The notes below the pieces were generated by a model, which was given only the letters and a program-made list of their open reading frames with translations, ran no database searches and was not told the DNA's origin. Below, piece after piece: positions 61,585 through 64,000 of a DNA stretch of 64,000 nucleotides. The stretch covers positions 124,001 through 188,000 of the forward strand of contig NZ_JADIJR010000001.1 in assembly GCF_017355365.1 (NCBI RefSeq), given 5' to 3'. The position numbers were made by a program, and so were the translations under genes. Numbering within the stretch: position 1 is the stretch's first letter; each line of letters starts with the position of its first letter. This stretch comes from Microbacterium sp. SD291. Lineage in GTDB: Bacteria > Actinomycetota > Actinomycetes > Actinomycetales > Microbacteriaceae.

Positions 61585-61770
61585 CTACGGCAGGTCCTCG
61601 ACCTCGATCGAGTCGTCGTCCTCGTCGTCGCGGCGGTCATCGCCCTCCGCGGCATCCGCCGGCGTCTCGGCGCCGTCGGCACGCATCGGGTCTTCGCTCT
61701 CCTGGCGCGGCACGAGCTCCTCGGGGATCATCGGCCGCTCGTCGTCGGGTATCGCTCGCGGATCTGACAT
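61585..61770 (-). CDS. Small acidic protein, second copy-like
   Basis: This 61-residue acidic protein begins MSDPRAIPDDERPMIPEEL and ends in DDEDDDSIEVEDLP. GGAGGAG precedes the ATG at 61770. It is 30 nt from the acidic-protein gene at 61554. Low-complexity acidic sequence prevents family assignment. Confidence 0.6.
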   Translation of the reverse strand: MSDPRAIPDDERPMIPEELVPRQESEDPMRADGAETPADAAEGDDRRDDEDDDSIEVEDLP

Positions 61771-61877
61771 CTCGCGTCTCCTCCGGGTCGTGGTGTGTGC
61801 CGACCACTCTGCGGCGAGGAGCCCGCGTTCGTCAGGGGGTTGACAGGGCGGCGGCTCGTACGGCCCGGAGACGAGAA

Positions 61878-61901
61878 AACCCCCGACCGGAGTCGGGGGT
61901 T
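61878..61901 (-). terminator. Terminator after the tRNA Gly-Cys-Val transcript
   Basis: A perfect 10-bp stem (AACCCCCGAC with 61892-61901) and 4-nt loop are followed on the minus strand by TTTTC: a good intrinsic terminator just past tRNA-Val. Confidence 0.9.
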
Positions 61902-61908
61902 CTGTGTG

Positions 61909-61980
61909 TGCGCGATACTGGGATCGAACCAGTGACCTCTTCCGTGTCAGGGAAGCGCGCTACCGCTGCGCCAATCGCGC
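61909..61980 (-). tRNA. tRNA-Val (GAC)
   Basis: This 72-nt cloverleaf has acceptor stem GCGCGAT/ATCGCGC, anticodon arm CTTCC-CTGACAC-GGAAG giving GAC, and a T-arm with GGTTCGATCC. CCA is not encoded. It is last in a minus-strand Gly-Cys-Val cluster. Confidence 0.97.
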
Positions 61981-62007
61981 CCGTTGGGGCTATTCAGTTT
62001 ACAGGAG

Positions 62008-62078
62008 AGGTGGCGACGGGATTCGAACCCGTGTAAACGGCTTTGCAGGCCGGTGCCTAGCCGCTCGGCCACGCCACC
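62008..62078 (-). tRNA. tRNA-Cys (GCA)
   Basis: This 71-nt cloverleaf has acceptor GGTGGCG/CGCCACC with U73 as expected for Cys, anticodon loop CTGCAAA giving GCA, and T-arm GGGTTCGAATCCC. CCA not encoded. Middle gene of the cluster. Confidence 0.97.
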
Positions 62079-62102
62079 GTGTGGATTGACCCCACGTGCC
62101 GA

Positions 62103-62122
62103 AGGCCTTCCGAAGAAGGCCT
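62103..62122 (-). other. UUCG-capped hairpin between tRNA-Gly and tRNA-Cys
   Basis: On the minus strand AGGCCTTC-TTCG-GAAGGCCT forms an 8-bp stem closed by a stable C(UUCG)G tetraloop. It may guide processing of the tRNA precursor. No U-tract follows, so termination is less likely. Confidence 0.6.
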
Positions 62123-62132
62123 CTTGCACTTG

Positions 62133-62205
62133 AGCGGATGACGAGACTCGAACTCGCGACCCCAACCTTGGCAAGGTTGTGCGCTACCAACTGCGCTACA
62201 TCCGC
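62133..62205 (-). tRNA. tRNA-Gly (GCC)
   Basis: This 73-nt cloverleaf has acceptor GCGGATG/CATCCGC, anticodon loop TTGCCAA giving GCC, and T-arm with GAGTTCGAGTC. CCA not encoded. First gene of the minus-strand cluster. Confidence 0.97.
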
Positions 62206-62239
62206 GTTGTTCCCGGTTGTTGTCCCGGGCACTTATGAA

Positions 62240-62267
62240 ACATTAGCCGATGATCGGCGACTGTCAA
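62240..62267 (-). promoter_or_regulatory. Promoter of the tRNA Gly-Cys-Val cluster
   Basis: On the minus strand a perfect -35 TTGACA (62267-62262), a 16-nt spacer and -10 TAATGT (62245-62240) lie about 35 nt before tRNA-Gly. It is the best sigma-70-like promoter in the window. Confidence 0.75.
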
Positions 62268-62328
62268 AACCGGGACCGAATCTCGCGCGTGTCCGCGCGG
62301 GTGGTCATCATGGCCGTCAGGCGTCGGG

Positions 62329-62334
62329 TAGTAT
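62329..62334 (+). promoter_or_regulatory. Candidate -10 of tRNA-Val (CAC)
   Basis: TAGTAT on the plus strand, 23 nt before the tRNA. No clear -35. Confidence 0.45.
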
Positions 62335-62357
62335 CGGTTGACGTACCCCGCGGGTAT

Positions 62358-62433
62358 GGGCGATTGGCGCAGTTGGTAGCGCGCTTCCTTCACACGGAAG
62401 AGGTCATCGGTTCGAGTCCGGTATCGCCCACCA
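62358..62433 (+). tRNA. tRNA-Val (CAC)
   Basis: This 76-nt cloverleaf has acceptor GGGCGAT/ATCGCCC, anticodon arm CTTCC-TTCACAC-GGAAG giving CAC, and T-arm GGTTCGAGTCC. ACCA is encoded at the 3' end, unlike the three minus-strand tRNAs. It shares anticodon-arm sequence with tRNA-Val(GAC) on the other strand. Confidence 0.97.
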
Positions 62434-62437
62434 TCCG

Positions 62438-62470
62438 GCCCCGTCCTCGCCTCCTGGCGACAGTCGGGGC
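62438..62470 (+). terminator. Terminator of tRNA-Val (CAC)
   Basis: Outer stem GCCCCG (62438-62443) pairs with CGGGGC (62465-62470), with inner CGCC/GGCG, followed by TTCTTC. Confidence 0.8.
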
Positions 62471-62474
62471 TTCT

Positions 62475-62723
62475 TCATGTCCTGCGGGAAAGCCGCCAGA
62501 TCCCGAATGCGGTGAACACGAGCCACGCGACCCATGCGATCCAGACGCCGGCCACTCCGATCATGGGTCCGCTCTCGCAGTAGCTCTCCGCAGGGTGGAT
62601 CGAGTCGACGCAGGCACCGACTGTGACATTGGTGACGGCGAGCACCGCGATCCCGGTCACGGTGATCAGGAGCATCCACACCCAGGGCGCGGCATGTCTG
62701 CTTCGTGGCTCGCTCCCGGACAT
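62475..62723 (-). CDS. Small two-helix membrane protein
   Basis: The 82-residue protein begins MSGSEPRSRHAAPW. It has two membrane helices (VWMLLITVTGIAVLAVTNVTV and IGVAGVWIAWVAWLVFTAFGI) flanking an external loop with two cysteines (GACVDSIHPAESYCES) that could form a disulfide. Family not recognised. The start at 62723 is favoured because upstream sequence in frame is basic and shadow-like. Confidence 0.65.
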   Translation of the reverse strand: MSGSEPRSRHAAPWVWMLLITVTGIAVLAVTNVTVGACVDSIHPAESYCESGPMIGVAGVWIAWVAWLVFTAFGIWRLSRRT

Positions 62724-62780
62724 GCTCGCAGAGTAGCGCGAGCATCTGGGGCCGGCAACGATTGTCCGCAGCAGGGAGTA

Positions 62781-62799
62781 CCGTTCACCCGGTGAACGG
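62781..62799. repeat. Perfect palindrome spanning the GIY-YIG start codon
   Basis: CCGTTCACC-C-GGTGAACGG: 9-bp arms around one base. The probable GTG start (62792-62794) lies in the right arm. In DNA it looks like a repressor site; in RNA it would hide the start codon. Confidence 0.6.
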
Positions 62800-63214
62800 C
62801 AACGCTCTCCCCGGCCCTTGCGGTCTCTGCGGTCGCCTGCGCGGTACACGTGCCGGCGGCGTCTGGCTGTGCGAGTGGTGCGGCTGGCCCTACGGCACCT
62901 CCCCCGACCCGGAGCTCCCCCGCCCGGTGATCGAGGTGGTCTACTACGTGCGATACGACCGCCGCGTCAAGATCGGCACGAGCCGCCGTCCACGGCAGCG
63001 GTTGGCGAGCATCCGGCACGAGGAGCTGCTTGCGTTCGAGCGCGGCGGACGAGAAGTCGAGCAGCAGCGTCACCGCCAGTTCACGGAGATTCGCGAGGGC
63101 GGCGAGTGGTTCACATTCACCGGCGCGCTCAGCACGCACGTCACTGCGCTGCGAGCATCCGGGGAGCCCTGGCGTCTCTACGCACGATGGCTGAGCGAGG
63201 AGCTGCAACGCTGA
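62792..63214 (+). CDS. Zinc-ribbon GIY-YIG nuclease-like protein
   Basis: The 140-residue protein begins VNGNALPGPCGLCGRLRGT, and two CxxC pairs (CGLC, CEWC) make a zinc ribbon. A GIY-YIG-type domain of the T5orf172/MUG113 kind follows: VVYYVRYDRRVKIGTSRRPRQRL, HEELLAFERGGREVEQQRHRQF, then EWFTFTG. The Tyr, Arg, Glu pattern suggests a retained nuclease centre. Such small proteins are common in actinobacteria and phages. The role is unknown. No partner gene. The start codon is inside a palindrome. Confidence 0.82.
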   Translation: MNGNALPGPCGLCGRLRGTRAGGVWLCEWCGWPYGTSPDPELPRPVIEVVYYVRYDRRVKIGTSRRPRQRLASIRHEELLAFERGGREVEQQRHRQFTEIREGGEWFTFTGALSTHVTALRASGEPWRLYARWLSEELQR

Positions 63215-63258
63215 AGCCCGCGCGGCTCCGTCGCTGTGAGCGGAACCACGCGGGCTTC
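63213..63258. terminator. Bidirectional terminator between GIY-YIG and SPW genes
   Basis: GAAGCCCGCG (63213-63222) pairs perfectly with 63249-63258. The arms overlap the GIY-YIG stop and end 11 nt before the SPW stop; these genes converge here. Confidence 0.75.
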
Positions 63259-63268
63259 GGGCTGGTGC

Positions 63269-63652
63269 TCAGGCTCGCGCTGTGGCCCTGACGGACGCCG
63301 GCTGCGGCTGCGAGAACAGCACGACGACGATCACCGCGACTCCGACGACGAGGTGCGGGAGCCAGACGTTCAGCGCCTCGCCGGCGAAGCCGAAGATCCA
63401 CGGCGAGAGCGCGAGGAACAGGCTCGCGGCGACGTCGAAGACGAGGTGAACCGGCATCGGGATGAACCCGAAGGGGCCCCACTCGTACTTCGTGAACAGG
63501 CTGTACACGATCAGCCCGACGCCGAGCACGATCGGGATGACCACGGCGGGACCGCCGACGCCGGCGAATCCGAACAGCCACGGGGCCGCGATGAGCGCCA
63601 GTCCGACGATGTAGTCGAGGATTCCGTGGACCTTGGTGGGGATGAAGCGCAT
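63269..63652 (-). CDS. SPW-repeat membrane protein
   Basis: This 127-residue protein has two SPW-type repeats, APWLFGF (about 24-30) and SPWIFGF (about 82-88), each within a pair of membrane helices, so four helices in all. AAGGAGG precedes the ATG at 63652. SPW proteins occur in bacteria and archaea with unknown function. The N-terminal MRFIPTKVHGILDYIVG is typical. Confidence 0.88.
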   Translation of the reverse strand: MRFIPTKVHGILDYIVGLALIAAPWLFGFAGVGGPAVVIPIVLGVGLIVYSLFTKYEWGPFGFIPMPVHLVFDVAASLFLALSPWIFGFAGEALNVWLPHLVVGVAVIVVVLFSQPQPASVRATARA

Positions 63653-63887
63653 GATTCCTCCTTGAGTCTCGCCGCGTATCGCGGCTCACAGATGATTCGG
63701 TGCGGAGGAGGAAACGGATTGTGCGCGAGCACACATGCGTCGGAGCACTCACAGCCGACCCGCACCTGCGACTGCTACGGTGAGCCACGTCGGCACTTGG
63801 CCGATCATCAGGGAAGACTTCCGTCGACCGACAGCTTCACGGCCCTCCGTTTCTTGTCGCCTCCTCTGTGCGACTGTGAGGAACCCG

Positions 63888-64000
63888 ATGACAATCGACT
63901 CCCTGCCCACTTCGGCGACCCTGTTCGCCACCACCCTGCCCGAAGGCTCGACCGCGGTCGTGTACTGCGAGGGCCAGTTCGGCGAGCAGGACGGCAAGAC
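63888..64000 (+). CDS. Start of a DUF1611-family gene, cut by window edge
   Basis: 37 codons are visible: MTIDSLPTSATLFATTLPEG then VVYCEGQFGEQDGKT. The YCEGQFGxxDGKT stretch resembles the N-terminus of DUF1611 proteins (related to D-amino-acid N-acyltransferase DgcN). GAGGA stands 6 nt before the ATG. The rest lies outside, so the call is provisional. Confidence 0.6.
   Translation, partial: MTIDSLPTSATLFATTLPEGSTAVVYCEGQFGEQDGK

Noticed and set aside
61909-62433. tRNA-associated integrated element or attachment site
   Set aside because: No integrase and no duplicated tRNA 3' end is seen near the cluster; similarity between the two Val tRNAs is explained by shared identity.
63749-63997. 82-residue minus-strand frame at the right edge
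   Set aside because: It lies opposite the better supported DUF1611 start, and has no ribosome site or recognisable motif.

Overview
The window is high-GC, gene-dense DNA from an actinobacterium, most likely Microbacterium or a close relative in the Microbacteriaceae. This rests on three things. The gene order is actinobacterial (aroE-C-K-B-Q/efp/nusB, pyrR-B-C-x-carAB-pyrF-gmk-rpoZ-metK-priA-fmt-rsmB, ruvCAB-yajC-secDF-relA). PriA is of the helicase-less actinobacterial type. There is also a probable UDP-MurNAc hydroxylase, which fits the glycolylated peptidoglycan reported for Microbacterium. Most genes lie on the minus strand, many joined by 4-nt ATGA/GTGA overlaps. No gene-free stretch exceeds 300 bases, and I see no CRISPR array, rRNA or prophage.

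Region 1 (1-15.5 kb, minus strand) is one long pyrimidine and translation block. It starts at pyrR behind a PyrR-type RNA hairpin and runs through pyrB, pyrC, a small membrane protein, carA, carB, pyrF, an mIHF-guanylate kinase fusion, rpoZ, metK, priA, fmt and an edge-truncated rsmB. Region 2 (15.5-23.7 kb) holds the MurNAc hydroxylase, a SWIM/SNF2 ATPase, nusB and efp. It also holds a complete IS1595-like element (24-bp inverted repeats, 8-bp target duplication) that landed beside a frameshifted DUF222/HNH relic. Region 3 (23.7-35 kb) carries the shikimate genes aroQ-B-K-C-E, then mltG, ruvX, alaS, rpsD and rarA.

Region 4 (35-41.5 kb) is a nitrite assimilation locus. nirC points toward a nirB-nirD-cobA-hemD/wHTH operon, with a strong hairpin at the convergence point and a GlnR-like box upstream of nirB. 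NirB needs siroheme, and cobA and hemD supply precursor steps. Region 5 (41.5-52.2 kb) has a DUF349 protein, an AbiEi-like orphan, relA, secF, secD, yajC, ruvBAC and the YebC regulator. Region 6 (52.3-60.2 kb) is a vitamin B6 locus: pdxS-pdxT diverges from a MocR-type regulator and pyridoxal kinase, with a PLP-dependent decarboxylase adjoining; a HIT protein and thrS follow. Region 7 (60.2-64 kb) has a FUSC-like membrane protein, two small acidic proteins, four tRNAs (Gly, Cys, two Val), a zinc-ribbon GIY-YIG protein, an SPW-repeat membrane protein and the start of a DUF1611 gene.

No wholly new system is evident. The points most worth following are the mIHF-Gmk fusion, the PyrR hairpin, a short repeat read in the same frame inside carA and thrS, the HemD-wHTH fusion under a probable GlnR site, the inverted repeats between pdxS and pdxR, and a perfect palindrome spanning the start codon of the GIY-YIG gene.
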